Assembly: GCA_001314845.1 (NCBI GenBank)
Contig: LJZQ01000006.1
Span: forward strand, 62,001-126,000
DNA: 64,000 nucleotides
Direction of reading: 5' to 3'
Source of the DNA: Marinobacter excellens HL-55
Lineage (GTDB): Bacteria > Pseudomonadota > Gammaproteobacteria > Pseudomonadales > Oleiphilaceae
Under the pieces are notes generated by a model. That model was not told the DNA's origin. It made no database searches and worked only from the letters and a program-made list of their open reading frames with translations. Of the stretch, positions 26,822-35,304 are shown piece after piece. Each line of letters starts with the position of its first letter. The stretch's first letter is position 1. The position numbers and the translations under genes are program-made.

Positions 26822-27592
26822 CTACGGAGTGGATCCCGGCATCGGATTAGTATTCCGCAACGCCAGTTCGCCCAGACCGGGCAACTTGATGCCAAGGGCC
26901 AGAGGGTTAACGCCCAGTGACAGGCCCAGGATGTTCACCTCCAGGCCCTCCCGCACCCCAGCCAATACACCGAAATAACCGCCGAGCGAGAGCTGATAGC
27001 CAGCGCCGCCAGGCGTTGAAGCACCTACTCGATTGCCCAGATAATCTTTGCCGATGGCATGGTTGGGTAGTGCCACGTTTAAATCTGGCGTTTCACGAAT
27101 GACCCAGGCCACAAAGGTGTTGCTGTTGGGGCCCGGCCAGGCTTCGTACTCTGTTGCATATGGGTAGGAGGCCACAGCCGTGTAAATGTCGGGGATCAGG
27201 GCCTTCGCTTGCTCGCCCCGTATATCCGCATACAATTCGGGCCGGGCACCGAACCAATGCCGGTCGGGATCGTCCGGGCGGGAGCTGACCACGTGTTGGC
27301 GCCAGCCAATCACCTCGTGCACCTGATACTGATCGGCCCCTTCTTCCTTGGTGGCCACCCAGGTGTGTACCGCGAAATAACCGCGCCAGCTCCAGGCGCG
27401 GGCGCCGTATACCTGCACGATCGCCTCGTGAACCTGCGCCGGGTCGGGCGCGATACCCGCGCTTTCCCGGGTCGCGGTTTGCCAGCTGTTACGTTCTGGT
27501 TGGGCACCGTTCGCGGCCAGCAGAATTGGACCCGATAGCAGCAGCAATAGCGCGCTCACAAACCAGCCGGTGTACTTCAATAATCGTGTCAT
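26822..27592 (-). CDS. DUF3750 protein
   Basis: A 256-residue protein with an N-terminal hydrophobic segment (YTGWFVSALLLLLSGPILLAAN) acting as a signal or anchor, then a DUF3750 domain. Landmarks include WSWRGYFAVHTWVA, WPGPNSNTFVAWV and the glycine-rich YQLSLGGYFGVLAGVREG. Function unknown; probably periplasmic or membrane-bound. The start MTRLLKYTG at 27592 is chosen because the hydrophobic segment follows directly; an open frame extends 61 codons further up over the neighbouring gene. Confidence 0.85.
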   Translation of the reverse strand: MTRLLKYTGWFVSALLLLLSGPILLAANGAQPERNSWQTATRESAGIAPDPAQVHEAIVQVYGARAWSWRGYFAVHTWVATKEEGADQYQVHEVIGWRQHVVSSRPDDPDRHWFGARPELYADIRGEQAKALIPDIYTAVASYPYATEYEAWPGPNSNTFVAWVIRETPDLNVALPNHAIGKDYLGNRVGASTPGGAGYQLSLGGYFGVLAGVREGLEVNILGLSLGVNPLALGIKLPGLGELALRNTNPMPGSTP

Positions 27593-27696
27593 AGGCCGTG
27601 TCCGTACTGAGGAGACTACAGTGACTCTACCCCCGCAGGTATGTTCCGGATCACCCGGAATTCGAGCACGTTGTGCCGGGTACATCCCTATGAGCT

Positions 27697-28356
27697 TCAA
27701 ATCGTTCGCTGGCGGATGGACGATGCCAATTGATTGATCAGATCTCGTGCGTCGCCTTCGTGCAGGCTGTGGCATTTGTCTTGCAGTACCCGCCGGTCAT
27801 GGCTGGACGAGGCATTAGAGACATCTTTGAGCAGGTCCAGGTGCTGGCAGGCAGCCAGGTGCGCCTTGATTTCGGTATCAATGAGTCGGGTGCAAAGTCC
27901 TTCGACGACTTCACTGCAGAACGGCCGGTTGCGATTGAGCAGGCTCCGGGCTTCCAGGGCGGCGTGCCGCGCTTCCAGTCGTAATTCGCCTGACGCCTCG
28001 CCGGCCTCGACTGCCCTCAGGAATATGCCGAGGCGATCGTGCAGATGCCAAATCTGGGGCCAGATTTTGTCATAGGCCTCTTTTTCAGTTCGATAGCGGG
28101 CGTCGTCCAACGGTGAAGAGCTGTGTGCCGGAGCCGCTGAGTCGCCTGCGTGGTTGAACTGCGCCACCCGTATGTCGTCCACCTCGCGCCAAAGCGTGTC
28201 TGAACGCTCCCGCAAGGTTGCGATCTGCTCCTGGTATCGCCGACGGGAGCCCGTGCTGAGCGCGATGGCGATCAGGGCAAACAGTAGCGCACCGGCCGCG
28301 ATCAGAAGCGGCCGGTTGTCTGATGACAATAGATTCCAAAGCTGGCCTGTATCCAT
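27697..28356 (-). CDS. Hypothetical single-pass membrane protein with coiled coil
   Basis: A 219-residue protein with one N-terminal membrane helix (residues about 16-34, LLIAAGALLFALIAIAL), then a basic stop, a coiled coil (YQEQIATLRERSDTLWREVDDIR) and a helical cytoplasmic domain containing three cysteines (FCSEVVEGLC, AACQHL). It is 48 bp downstream of the FemAB-like gene on the same strand and may be cotranscribed with it. I do not recognise the family. Confidence 0.65.
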   Translation of the reverse strand: MDTGQLWNLLSSDNRPLLIAAGALLFALIAIALSTGSRRRYQEQIATLRERSDTLWREVDDIRVAQFNHAGDSAAPAHSSSPLDDARYRTEKEAYDKIWPQIWHLHDRLGIFLRAVEAGEASGELRLEARHAALEARSLLNRNRPFCSEVVEGLCTRLIDTEIKAHLAACQHLDLLKDVSNASSSHDRRVLQDKCHSLHEGDARDLINQLASSIRQRTI

Positions 28357-28404
28357 GGCGTTCGACCTCCGTCGAATTCCTGTTCCGGTGTTTCAGTATA
28401 GAGC

Positions 28405-29571
28405 TTAATCCTGCTCTTGCTGTCGGAATGGCAACGCCGCCTCGGCATCCTCGAAATAACCTGCCACATGGTCTGCTTCTTCCCGGGTAAAGTCGGCAAT
28501 CGCCTCTCTGAACCCCGGGTGCAGAATACCGTGCCAGGAATGTGTCAGCACGGGCTCGAACCCTCGCACCAGTTTGTGCTCGCCCTGTGCGCCGGCGTCA
28601 AAGTGCTGGAGGCCGAGTGTCAGTGCAAGTTCGATGCCCTGGTAGTAACAGGTTTCAAAATGCAGGTGGTTGTATTCTTCCAGGCAGCCCCAGTAACGGC
28701 CGTAGAGCGTGTCTTCACCGGCCAGGAACAGTGCTCCGGCTATTATCTCGCCTTCTTGCACCGCTAAAATCAGATGCAGATGCTCCGGCATGGCTTCTCT
28801 GAGCTGTTCGAAGAATTGTTTGTTCAGGTAGGGCGATTGGCCTCGTTTCAGATACGTGGCTTGGTAAAAAACGTAAAAGGCGGACAGTGCCTGATCTGAG
28901 ATGTCCCGCCCGTGAACGCGGCGAAAACCGATGCCCTGGTCTGCGACCTGGCGCCGTTCTTTGCGAATGGATTTCCGTTTGCGAGAGGTGAGCTCACCGA
29001 GGAAATCATCAAAACTCTGGTAGTCCCGATTGTGCCAGTGGAACTGGCAGCCGATGCGGTGCAATTCCTGGTCATGATGCAGCAGCGCCTGATCCGCCTT
29101 GTTCGGGAACAGCAAATGCCAGGAGTGAGCACCGAGCTGTGTTGTCAGTCGGGTCAGCAGGTCGTCGAGTATCTGAGGTGTTAACTGCGCTCTAAGCGCA
29201 TCGCTGAGCAGCAACCTGGAACCCTGAGAAGGGGTAAACGGTATGGCTATCAGGAGTTTGGGATAGTAGGGCAGGCCGTGGCGCTGGTAAGCGTCAGCCC
29301 AACCCCAGTCGAACACATATTCACCCATGGAATGGGTTTTCAGGAAGGCAGGTGCCAGGCCACAGATTTCGCCGTTTATCCGGATAATCAGATGGCTGGG
29401 CGTCCAGCCTGTTTCCGGGACCGTGCAGCCCGAGCTTTCCAGAGCCTGAAAGAACTCATAACGCAGGAAAGGATGGCTGCAACCGGCCAGTCGTTGCCAG
29501 TCCTGTTGGGGAATATCGGCAATGCTGGCACAGGTTTCCAGGGTAATCTCGGATGAAGCGGGTTCTGCCAT
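28405..29571 (-). CDS. FemAB/GNAT-like acyltransferase (PF04339, DUF482)
   Basis: A 388-residue protein of the family annotated as peptidogalycan biosynthesis/recognition. It has a duplicated GNAT-like fold. Typical landmarks are HPFLRYEFFQALESSG near the start, the basic TSRKRKSIRKERRQV block, and CYYQGIELALTLGLQHFDAGAQGEHK with HSWHGILHP near the end. It probably transfers an acyl or aminoacyl group, but no substrate is established for the family. Confidence 0.85.
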   Translation of the reverse strand: MAEPASSEITLETCASIADIPQQDWQRLAGCSHPFLRYEFFQALESSGCTVPETGWTPSHLIIRINGEICGLAPAFLKTHSMGEYVFDWGWADAYQRHGLPYYPKLLIAIPFTPSQGSRLLLSDALRAQLTPQILDDLLTRLTTQLGAHSWHLLFPNKADQALLHHDQELHRIGCQFHWHNRDYQSFDDFLGELTSRKRKSIRKERRQVADQGIGFRRVHGRDISDQALSAFYVFYQATYLKRGQSPYLNKQFFEQLREAMPEHLHLILAVQEGEIIAGALFLAGEDTLYGRYWGCLEEYNHLHFETCYYQGIELALTLGLQHFDAGAQGEHKLVRGFEPVLTHSWHGILHPGFREAIADFTREEADHVAGYFEDAEAALPFRQQEQD

Positions 29572-29629
29572 GGTGGTATTCAGACTCTGTTAGCGATCTT
29601 CATACCATACGACAGAACCCGCCTTGTGA

Positions 29630-29710
29630 TCACTTCTCGATGTCAGCGCAGTGCTTTTCCATCTTCTGCTGCCACTTGCCCATGCGTTCCTGATACTTTT
29701 GCTGGCGTTC
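29630..29710 (-). other. In-frame 26-codon tail beyond the amber stop of the cpxP-like gene
   Basis: Immediately after TAG (29711-29713) the same frame continues for 26 sense codons, rich in Gln, Lys, Glu and Met (ERQQKYQERMGKWQQKMEKH and more), and ends in TGA. This is exactly the helical, charged composition expected at the end of a CpxP/Spy protein. A CAG to TAG change would explain it. The sequence cannot show whether this is a true nonsense mutation, suppression or a sequencing error. Confidence 0.7.
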
Positions 29711-29977
29711 CTAGTGGATCTCATTCCAAATTTCGCGTTGCTCTTCACTCAGTTGCAGGCGATCGGCCATGTCAGCCCGGTGCTGCTCCATCTCGGCGCG
29801 GCGCTCTTCGTGGTTGTGGCGGCCTTTGCCCTCGCGCATGTTTTCACACATTTCCTGTTTGTCTGCCTTGCTGTGCGAGTGCTTCTTGCCGTGATGATCA
29901 GCCATTGCAGCAGGGCTCGCAGCAAACATAGCAGCCATCAGCACACCGGCGGTGAATAAAGATGTTTTTGCTTTCAT
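29711..29977 (-). CDS. CpxP/Spy-like periplasmic protein, truncated by an in-frame TAG
   Basis: An 88-residue product with a signal peptide (MKAKTSLFTAGVLMAAMFAASPAAMA), a His- and Lys-rich segment (DHHGKKHSHSK), and the start of a helical domain with the LTxxQ-like motif LQLSEEQREIW. CpxP/Spy proteins are periplasmic chaperones that also restrain the Cpx sensor. The ATG follows GAGGTAACCACC. It is divergent from cpxRA, as cpxP is in enterobacteria. Translation stops at TAG (29711-29713), removing about 26 residues that remain readable downstream, so this copy may be a pseudogene or a shortened protein. Confidence 0.75.
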   Translation of the reverse strand: MKAKTSLFTAGVLMAAMFAASPAAMADHHGKKHSHSKADKQEMCENMREGKGRHNHEERRAEMEQHRADMADRLQLSEEQREIWNEIH

Positions 29978-30069
29978 GGTGGTTACCTCGTGGGTTTGTT
30001 TTGCCTGTCAGGCGTTATCCATAGATGATCATCTTAAGCCGGAGCCCCGTCAGATGGTGTCAGCTCGGT

Positions 30070-30085
30070 GTAAAGGTTCGGTAAA
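30070..30085. promoter_or_regulatory. CpxR-type binding site
   Basis: GTAAA (30070-30074), six bases, GTAAA (30081-30085). This fits the known CpxR consensus of two GTAAA repeats separated by about five bases. It lies in the 181-bp gap between the cpxP-like gene and cpxR, where it could activate both. Confidence 0.65.
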
Positions 30086-30158
30086 GAAAAAAGTAGTGGG
30101 CTCAGAACAGGTTACTGACCATGCTAGACTGTGGCCGGACAACGGATGAGAGAAGACT

Positions 30159-30848
30159 ATGCAGAACCGGGTATTGTTGATTGAGGATGACGACGAGCTG
30201 AGAGAGCTGCTGGCCAGATACCTCACCAACCAGGGCTTCACTGTGCGCGAAGCGGCCAACGGTCAGGATGGTCTGGCGCTGGCGTTGGGGCAGGATTGCG
30301 ACATTGTGGTTCTGGATATCATGTTGCCCGACATCAACGGTCTGGATGTACTGCGTGAGCTCAGGAGCCAGACCCATCTGCCGGTGATTTTGCTGACCGC
30401 CCGCGGTGATGAGACCGACCGGATTGTAGGCTTTGAAGTGGGCGCTGACGACTACATTCCCAAGCCCTGTAATCCCCGCGAGCTGGTTGCGCGGCTACAG
30501 GCTTTATTGCGCAGAATTGCCTGGGACCAGAGGACGGACGTAGATGGTAGCCGTATCTATGGTGATCTTCGGGTTGAGCCCGGGCAGCGGCGGATCTACC
30601 AGAGCGACGCGCCGCTCGAGTTGACCGCCACCGAATACGAAGTGCTGCAGGTATTGCTGGCCCATGCCGGCAGTGTGGTGCGCAAGACCGATTTGATGCA
30701 GTGGGCTTTGGGGAGAAGGCTCGAGGCGTATGACCGAACCCTGGATATGCACATCAGCAATCTTCGCAAAAAACTGGGTAATGATGACCCGCCCAGAATA
30801 GAGACAGTCCGCGGCCTGGGCTACAGTTACCGGGTGCCGGCGGTATGA
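30159..30848 (+). CDS. cpxR: OmpR-family response regulator, CpxR-like
   Basis: A 229-residue regulator. The receiver domain has acidic pocket residues EDDDE near the N-terminus, phosphoacceptor Asp53 (VVLDIMLPD) and the conserved Lys in YIPKPCNPREL. The C-terminal winged helix carries LTATEYEVLQVLLAHAGSVV and a long recognition segment ending ETVRGLGYSYRV. It overlaps the kinase gene by 4 bp. The CpxR name rests on the kinase partner, the divergent CpxP-like gene and the tandem GTAAA site upstream. Confidence 0.9.
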   Translation: MQNRVLLIEDDDELRELLARYLTNQGFTVREAANGQDGLALALGQDCDIVVLDIMLPDINGLDVLRELRSQTHLPVILLTARGDETDRIVGFEVGADDYIPKPCNPRELVARLQALLRRIAWDQRTDVDGSRIYGDLRVEPGQRRIYQSDAPLELTATEYEVLQVLLAHAGSVVRKTDLMQWALGRRLEAYDRTLDMHISNLRKKLGNDDPPRIETVRGLGYSYRVPAV

Positions 30849-32161
30849 AACGATTCATGTTCCCCTTGTTCTGGCGTATTTTTCTGTCGATCTGGCTGGC
30901 AATGGCAATCACCGTGGTTGCCAGTAATCTGGCAACCCGTTATTTGCTTGACCGGGAGCGTCAGGCCATTGAACGCCAGGTAGGCTTGCACGAAGTCGCT
31001 CGGGAGGCGCTGGATCTGCGCATTCAGGACAACCGCGGCGAAATGTGGCGATTTCTTCGGACGGAAGGGGAGCGACTTCAGCTGCACTTGATGCTCATCG
31101 AGAAAGAGCGAGGGCATCACCGCCTGCCCCGCAATATTCGCGAGCGTATCCAGTCCGGCTGGTATCCCAACAAACCGGCCGTGATTGATCTTGATGAAGG
31201 CTTTCAGCTAGTGGCGTGGCCGCGAATGGGCGGAGAGGGGTGGCTGGACCCCCGTTTGTTCCGATTTGTCGAATTCGGCCTGGCGTTTATTCTGATCTCC
31301 CTGGCGTGTTGGTGGATCGCCCGACTGGTTTCCCGCCCGCTCCGGCACATGGAAGGCACCGCCCGTGCTATTGCCGAGGGTGACACCGGCTTGCGAGTAA
31401 CCAACCGTATTGCTCGTCGTCGCGATGAGGTGGGACAGCTGGCCACTGCCTTCAACGCCATGACGGATCGTTTGTGCCAGTTGCTGGATCGGCAGAACCA
31501 TCTGCTACGGGATATCTCCCATGATTTGAGAACGCCGCTGGCCCGGCAGCGGGTGGCGATTGAGCTGGCCAGCGACGCGGGTGCCGACAGGGCACTGATG
31601 GACAGTATCCTGCGCCAGAACGAACGGCTGGAAACCATGACAGGTCAGATTCTGACGCTGTATCGGGTTTCCGAGAACGGCGGTTCTATCGGACGAGAGC
31701 CGGTTAAACCACTGGTGCTGATTAATCGGGTACTGGGTGACGCAGCCGACTACGCCGAGCATCGGGGGGTCGACTGCAACCTGGTCGCGGCCGATGACAC
31801 AAGGGCCATTTCGGTCTTGGGCGATGCCGGCCTGTTACAGCGCGCCTTCGACAACGTGTTGCAGAATGCCCTGGACCACACCCCGCCGGGGAAAGCCATC
31901 AAGGTGTCGCTGTCGACGGTTGCGGAGCGCATTGAGGTGGTTGTGGCAGATGAAGGTCCGGGAGCACCGGATGACCTGTTGTCGCACCTGTTCGAGCCGT
32001 TCTTTCGTGCGGACAAGTCCAGAGGTGGTAAAGGCTGGGGGCTTGGTCTGGCCATTGCCCGCGACATCGTTAATGCACACGATGGCACTATTGTGGCGGG
32101 CAATCGGCCGGACGGCGGATTGCAGGTCACCATCCAGTTACCGATTTTTATCGGCGATTGA
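30845..32161 (+). CDS. cpxA: Sensor histidine kinase, CpxA-like
   Basis: A 438-residue inner-membrane kinase with membrane helices at about residues 10-30 and 143-162, a periplasmic domain of about 110 residues between them, a HAMP linker (SRPLRHMEGTARAIAEGD), the phosphorylated His226 in DISHDLRTPLAR, and an ATPase domain with NVLQNALDHTP, DEGPG and GWGLGLAIA. It presumably senses envelope stress and phosphorylates the adjacent regulator. Its 3' end overlaps the convergent small gene at 32138-32353 by 24 bp. Confidence 0.9.
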   Translation: MKRFMFPLFWRIFLSIWLAMAITVVASNLATRYLLDRERQAIERQVGLHEVAREALDLRIQDNRGEMWRFLRTEGERLQLHLMLIEKERGHHRLPRNIRERIQSGWYPNKPAVIDLDEGFQLVAWPRMGGEGWLDPRLFRFVEFGLAFILISLACWWIARLVSRPLRHMEGTARAIAEGDTGLRVTNRIARRRDEVGQLATAFNAMTDRLCQLLDRQNHLLRDISHDLRTPLARQRVAIELASDAGADRALMDSILRQNERLETMTGQILTLYRVSENGGSIGREPVKPLVLINRVLGDAADYAEHRGVDCNLVAADDTRAISVLGDAGLLQRAFDNVLQNALDHTPPGKAIKVSLSTVAERIEVVVADEGPGAPDDLLSHLFEPFFRADKSRGGKGWGLGLAIARDIVNAHDGTIVAGNRPDGGLQVTIQLPIFIGD

Positions 32162-32353
32162 TGTTTTTTTTGCGGGCGGCGTGGGGTGCTTTGTCTCGGC
32201 CTCCTCGTCATCCGGTTTAAGATGAACGGCGGATGAAAAATCGATGCCTTCCTGTAATTCGTCGTCATCATAGCGAATGCCGCAGGCGGCTTTTCGGATT
32301 TTTGCCGGACTGGCGGTGCCGGGCTTTTGGTTGTCATTGTCGTCGGATGTCAT
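32138..32353 (-). CDS. Small acidic hypothetical protein (71 residues)
   Basis: A 71-residue soluble protein of unknown function, with a central stretch KAACGIRYDDDELQEGIDF and a Pro/Lys-rich end. The start MTSDDNDN at 32353 follows GAGGCACCCT, better than the ATG six codons upstream. It is divergent from yigZ, 10 bp apart start to start, and its end overlaps cpxA. The dense packing and ribosome binding site argue that it is real. Confidence 0.5.
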   Translation of the reverse strand: MTSDDNDNQKPGTASPAKIRKAACGIRYDDDELQEGIDFSSAVHLKPDDEEAETKHPTPPAKKTSIADKNR

Positions 32354-32363
32354 AGGGTGCCTC

Positions 32364-32969
32364 ATGAACAAAGATTACCCGATCCCTGCAGGATACCTTG
32401 AGCGAGAAACGGAAGTGAAGAAGAGCCGTTTTATCGCCCGGGTATACCCGGTCGGAAGTCGTGATGAAGTGCGGGAGCGCGTGGCCGAGGCGCACAAGGA
32501 TTACCCGGACGCTCGCCATGTGTGCTGGGGCTACCAGATTGGCCGGCCGGGTTCGGCGGCAGAGGCCGCGACGAATGACGATGGTGAGCCCTCAGGTACC
32601 GCTGGCAAACCCATTTTGAATGTTATTCAGCATAAGGATATGGGCGACGTGCTGGTGATCGTGATTCGCTATTTCGGCGGTATCAAGCTGGGCGCGGGTG
32701 GTTTGGTGCGTGCTTATGCCGGTGCCGCCGAGAGTGTGCTTTCTGAAGTGTCGCGTGTGATACAGCAGGCTCGGCTGCAGGCCCGGATAGGGCTTGATTT
32801 TGCTGATGAGCAGCCCCTGAGGCACTGGTGTGAGGGGCACGAAGGCATCGTCGACTCAATTGATTACAGTGCCCGGGTAGAGGCCTTGGTTTCGTTGCCA
32901 GAAACCAGGCAAAGTGAATTTGCTGCGTTTTGTGATGCCCAGAAGCTGGATTACCGTTTTGAAATCTGA
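32364..32969 (+). CDS. yigZ: YigZ/IMPACT-family protein
   Basis: A 201-residue protein of the IMPACT (UPF0029) family with the landmarks KKSRFIARVYPV, DARHVCWGYQIG, DDGEPSGTAGKPIL and VIRYFGGIKLGAGGLVRAYAGAA, then a C-terminal ferredoxin-like DUF1949 domain. IMPACT proteins in eukaryotes act on translational stress control; the bacterial role is unclear. The start MNKDYPIPAGYLE at 32364 gives the normal family length. Confidence 0.93.
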   Translation: MNKDYPIPAGYLERETEVKKSRFIARVYPVGSRDEVRERVAEAHKDYPDARHVCWGYQIGRPGSAAEAATNDDGEPSGTAGKPILNVIQHKDMGDVLVIVIRYFGGIKLGAGGLVRAYAGAAESVLSEVSRVIQQARLQARIGLDFADEQPLRHWCEGHEGIVDSIDYSARVEALVSLPETRQSEFAAFCDAQKLDYRFEI

Positions 32970-33042
32970 CCTAAGGGGCGAGCCGAACTCTCGTTGCTGG
33001 GCGTATACTGAAAACAAGAACCTACCTTGTGGGAGAAAACCT

Positions 33043-33570
33043 ATGCGTATTCTGCTTACCGCTGTCATGGTCGCCGTTTTGGCGGGGTGTGCCAGCAACG
33101 TGGTCACGGATTACAACTCTGCGACGGTCTTCGGCAATTACACCAGTTGGGCTTATGCGCCCTCTCAACAAGAAAGCAGGGTGACCTCGCTGGACGATGC
33201 CAGGGTTCGCACGGCAATAGAACGTGAACTCAACCGTAAGGCTCTGAAACAAACAACAGATACCGAGGCAGACCTGTTGATCAGCTGGCAGATAATGCCA
33301 GAGGAGCGGTTGGAGCAGGTGGGCGTTGGTCTCGGCTTCGGTTTTGGTCGCGGTAATTTGGGTTGGGGGGTGTCTGCACCGCCACCGGTCAGAGAAATTA
33401 CCGAGGGCAAACTGGTGATCGAGTTGGCGGACCGTCGAAATTCTGAGGTTATCTGGCGTGCGGCCAGTCGGCGCTATCTGAACGAAAACCAGTCTCCGGA
33501 AACCCGTCGCAAGCTGATTGATGAGGTTGTCTCCGAGATGTTTTCGAAATACCCTCCGGGCCTGAACTGA
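33043..33570 (+). CDS. DUF4136 lipoprotein
   Basis: A 175-residue predicted lipoprotein. The signal peptide ends in the lipobox VLAGC, with Cys16 lipidated. The mature part is a DUF4136 domain, with DYNSATVFGNYTSWAYAP, a glycine-rich loop (GVGLGFGFGRGNLGWGVS) and the conserved end LIDEVVSEMFSKYPP. The start at 33043 follows GGGAG. It is probably anchored in the outer membrane; function unknown. Confidence 0.9.
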   Translation: MRILLTAVMVAVLAGCASNVVTDYNSATVFGNYTSWAYAPSQQESRVTSLDDARVRTAIERELNRKALKQTTDTEADLLISWQIMPEERLEQVGVGLGFGFGRGNLGWGVSAPPPVREITEGKLVIELADRRNSEVIWRAASRRYLNENQSPETRRKLIDEVVSEMFSKYPPGLN

Positions 33571-33591
33571 TCACCAGACAGGATTTCATTG

Positions 33592-33951
33592 ATGGGTATG
33601 AAGAAGCGAGAAGGCGGTCTGGTTTTTTCTACAGAGCAGGGCCGCATGTGTCCAGAATGCCGTCATCCGGTTGCCGACTGCGTCTGCGGGCAACCAGCCC
33701 GGCCGGCCGGCGATGGCGTGGTGAGGGTAAGCCGTGAGACCAAGGGCCGAAAAGGCAAAGGCGTTACGCTGATTACAGGCATACCGCTGGATGACAACGA
33801 ACTGAAGGCCTACACCAAAGTGCTAAAAGCCAAATGCGGCACAGGTGGTACAGTAAAAGACGGCGTGGTGGAGATTCAGGGCGATCAGCGGGATATTCTG
33901 GTGCCTCTGCTCCAGCAGAAAGGATGGACCGTCAAACGGGCGGGTGGCTGA
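33592..33951 (+). CDS. yciH: SUI1/eIF1-family protein YciH
   Basis: A 119-residue protein with an N-terminal cysteine cluster (CPECRHPVADCVCG, residues 20-33) and a C-terminal SUI1 domain (RKGKGVTLITGIPLDDNELKAYTKVLKAKCGTGGTVKDG in part). Bacterial YciH resembles eukaryotic initiation factor eIF1 and may monitor initiation fidelity. The ATG at 33592 has CAGGA upstream; an overlapping TTG at 33589 is the alternative. Confidence 0.93.
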   Translation: MGMKKREGGLVFSTEQGRMCPECRHPVADCVCGQPARPAGDGVVRVSRETKGRKGKGVTLITGIPLDDNELKAYTKVLKAKCGTGGTVKDGVVEIQGDQRDILVPLLQQKGWTVKRAGG

Positions 33952-33988
33952 CGTTCGATCAACCGTAGATTCTCGAGGGGAGTGAGGC

Positions 33989-35242
33989 ATGCAGGTACTG
34001 GTACTGGGGGCTGGGGTCGTTGGTGTGACTACGGCCTGGTATCTTCAGGCACAGGGTCACCAGGTTACCGTCGTTGATCGCCAGAGCTTGTCGGGTCTGG
34101 AGACCAGTTATGCCAACGGTGGTCAGGTTTCGGTGTCTCATGCGGAGCCCTGGGCCAATCCGTCGGCCCCACTGAAAGTCATGAAGTGGCTGTTTCGGCC
34201 CGATGCGCCGCTGTTGTTCCGTCCACGGCTCGACTTGTACCAGTGGCGGTGGGCACTGTCGTTTCTGACTCAGTGCACCTCTGCGAAAGCCGCCTACAAT
34301 ATTCGCCAGATGGTCAACCTTGGCACTTACAGCCGATCCCGTTTACAGGCGTTGCGTAAAGAAGCCAATCTGGATTACGACCATCTGGAAAAAGGCATTC
34401 TGCATTTTTATACCAATCCTGAAGAGTTTGATGCGGCTCTGGAGCCAGCCCGCATCATGCGGGATCTGGGTTGTGACCGGCAGGTGATTGACGCCGAGCG
34501 CGCGGTAGAGCTGGAGCCCGCGCTGGCCCCGATACGCCGTCGTATTGCCGGGGCAACCTTCACGGCTGACGACGAGAGCGGTGATGCCAGAAAGTTCACC
34601 CAGGCCCTTGCCCGTCGCTGTGAGGAGGCGGGGGTGGAGTTCCTGTATGGCACAGAGGTGCTGGATTTCGACCGGGTCGGCGATCGCATACTGGGTGTTC
34701 AGGTGCTCAGGGAAGGCCGGCATCAAACTCTGAGAGCCGACAGTTATGTTCTGAGCCTTGGGAGTTTCAGTGCTGTGCTGGCCCGAAGGCTAGGCTTGTT
34801 CCTGAATATCTACCCGGCCAAGGGCTACTCGATCACGGTGCCGGTCAAGAGCCAGGAGGCTGCTTTCAACGTCAGCCTGACGGACGATGAATACAAGCTG
34901 GTGTATTCAAGGCTGGGCGACCGGATGCGCGTGGCGGGAACTGCTGAACTGAACGGCTACAGCCGCGATCTGAACTACACCCGATGCCGCGCAATCGTTC
35001 GCCGAGCGGCCGAGATCATGCCAGAGGCTGGCGAGTGGGATAAGGCGGAGTTCTGGACCGGACTGCGGCCGACCACGCCGTCCAATGTGCCTTATATTGG
35101 TAAAAGCCATTTCACCAATCTGTACCTGAACACTGGCCACGGGACGTTGGGCTGGACTCACTCCTGTGGCTCGGCGGCGGCGTTGGCCGACATCGTTGAC
35201 GGGCGAAAGCCTGAGGTGGATTTTGCGTTTGCCGGGATTTAA
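33989..35242 (+). CDS. dadA: D-amino acid dehydrogenase
   Basis: A 417-residue FAD enzyme that oxidises D-amino acids to 2-oxoacids at the membrane. The FAD-binding motif GAGVVG lies at residues 7-12, followed by DRQSLSGLETSYANGGQVSVSHAEPWANP, the hallmark of DadA. The C-terminal GLRPTTPSNVPYIG and NTGHGTLGWTHSCGSA match the family. No alr/dadX racemase or dad regulator is adjacent. A strong terminator follows. Confidence 0.95.
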   Translation: MQVLVLGAGVVGVTTAWYLQAQGHQVTVVDRQSLSGLETSYANGGQVSVSHAEPWANPSAPLKVMKWLFRPDAPLLFRPRLDLYQWRWALSFLTQCTSAKAAYNIRQMVNLGTYSRSRLQALRKEANLDYDHLEKGILHFYTNPEEFDAALEPARIMRDLGCDRQVIDAERAVELEPALAPIRRRIAGATFTADDESGDARKFTQALARRCEEAGVEFLYGTEVLDFDRVGDRILGVQVLREGRHQTLRADSYVLSLGSFSAVLARRLGLFLNIYPAKGYSITVPVKSQEAAFNVSLTDDEYKLVYSRLGDRMRVAGTAELNGYSRDLNYTRCRAIVRRAAEIMPEAGEWDKAEFWTGLRPTTPSNVPYIGKSHFTNLYLNTGHGTLGWTHSCGSAAALADIVDGRKPEVDFAFAGI

Positions 35243-35253
35243 TTCATGGCCAT

Positions 35254-35291
35254 AAAAAAGCCGGCAGTTGGGAGTAACTGCCGGCTTTTTT
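35254..35291. terminator. Bidirectional Rho-independent terminator
   Basis: A perfect 16-bp inverted repeat including its A and T tracts (AAAAAAGCCGGCAGTT 35254-35269, complement 35276-35291) lies between convergent dadA and the acyl-CoA ligase. Confidence 0.93.
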
Positions 35292-35304
35292 GTTTGTGGG
35301 TTTA

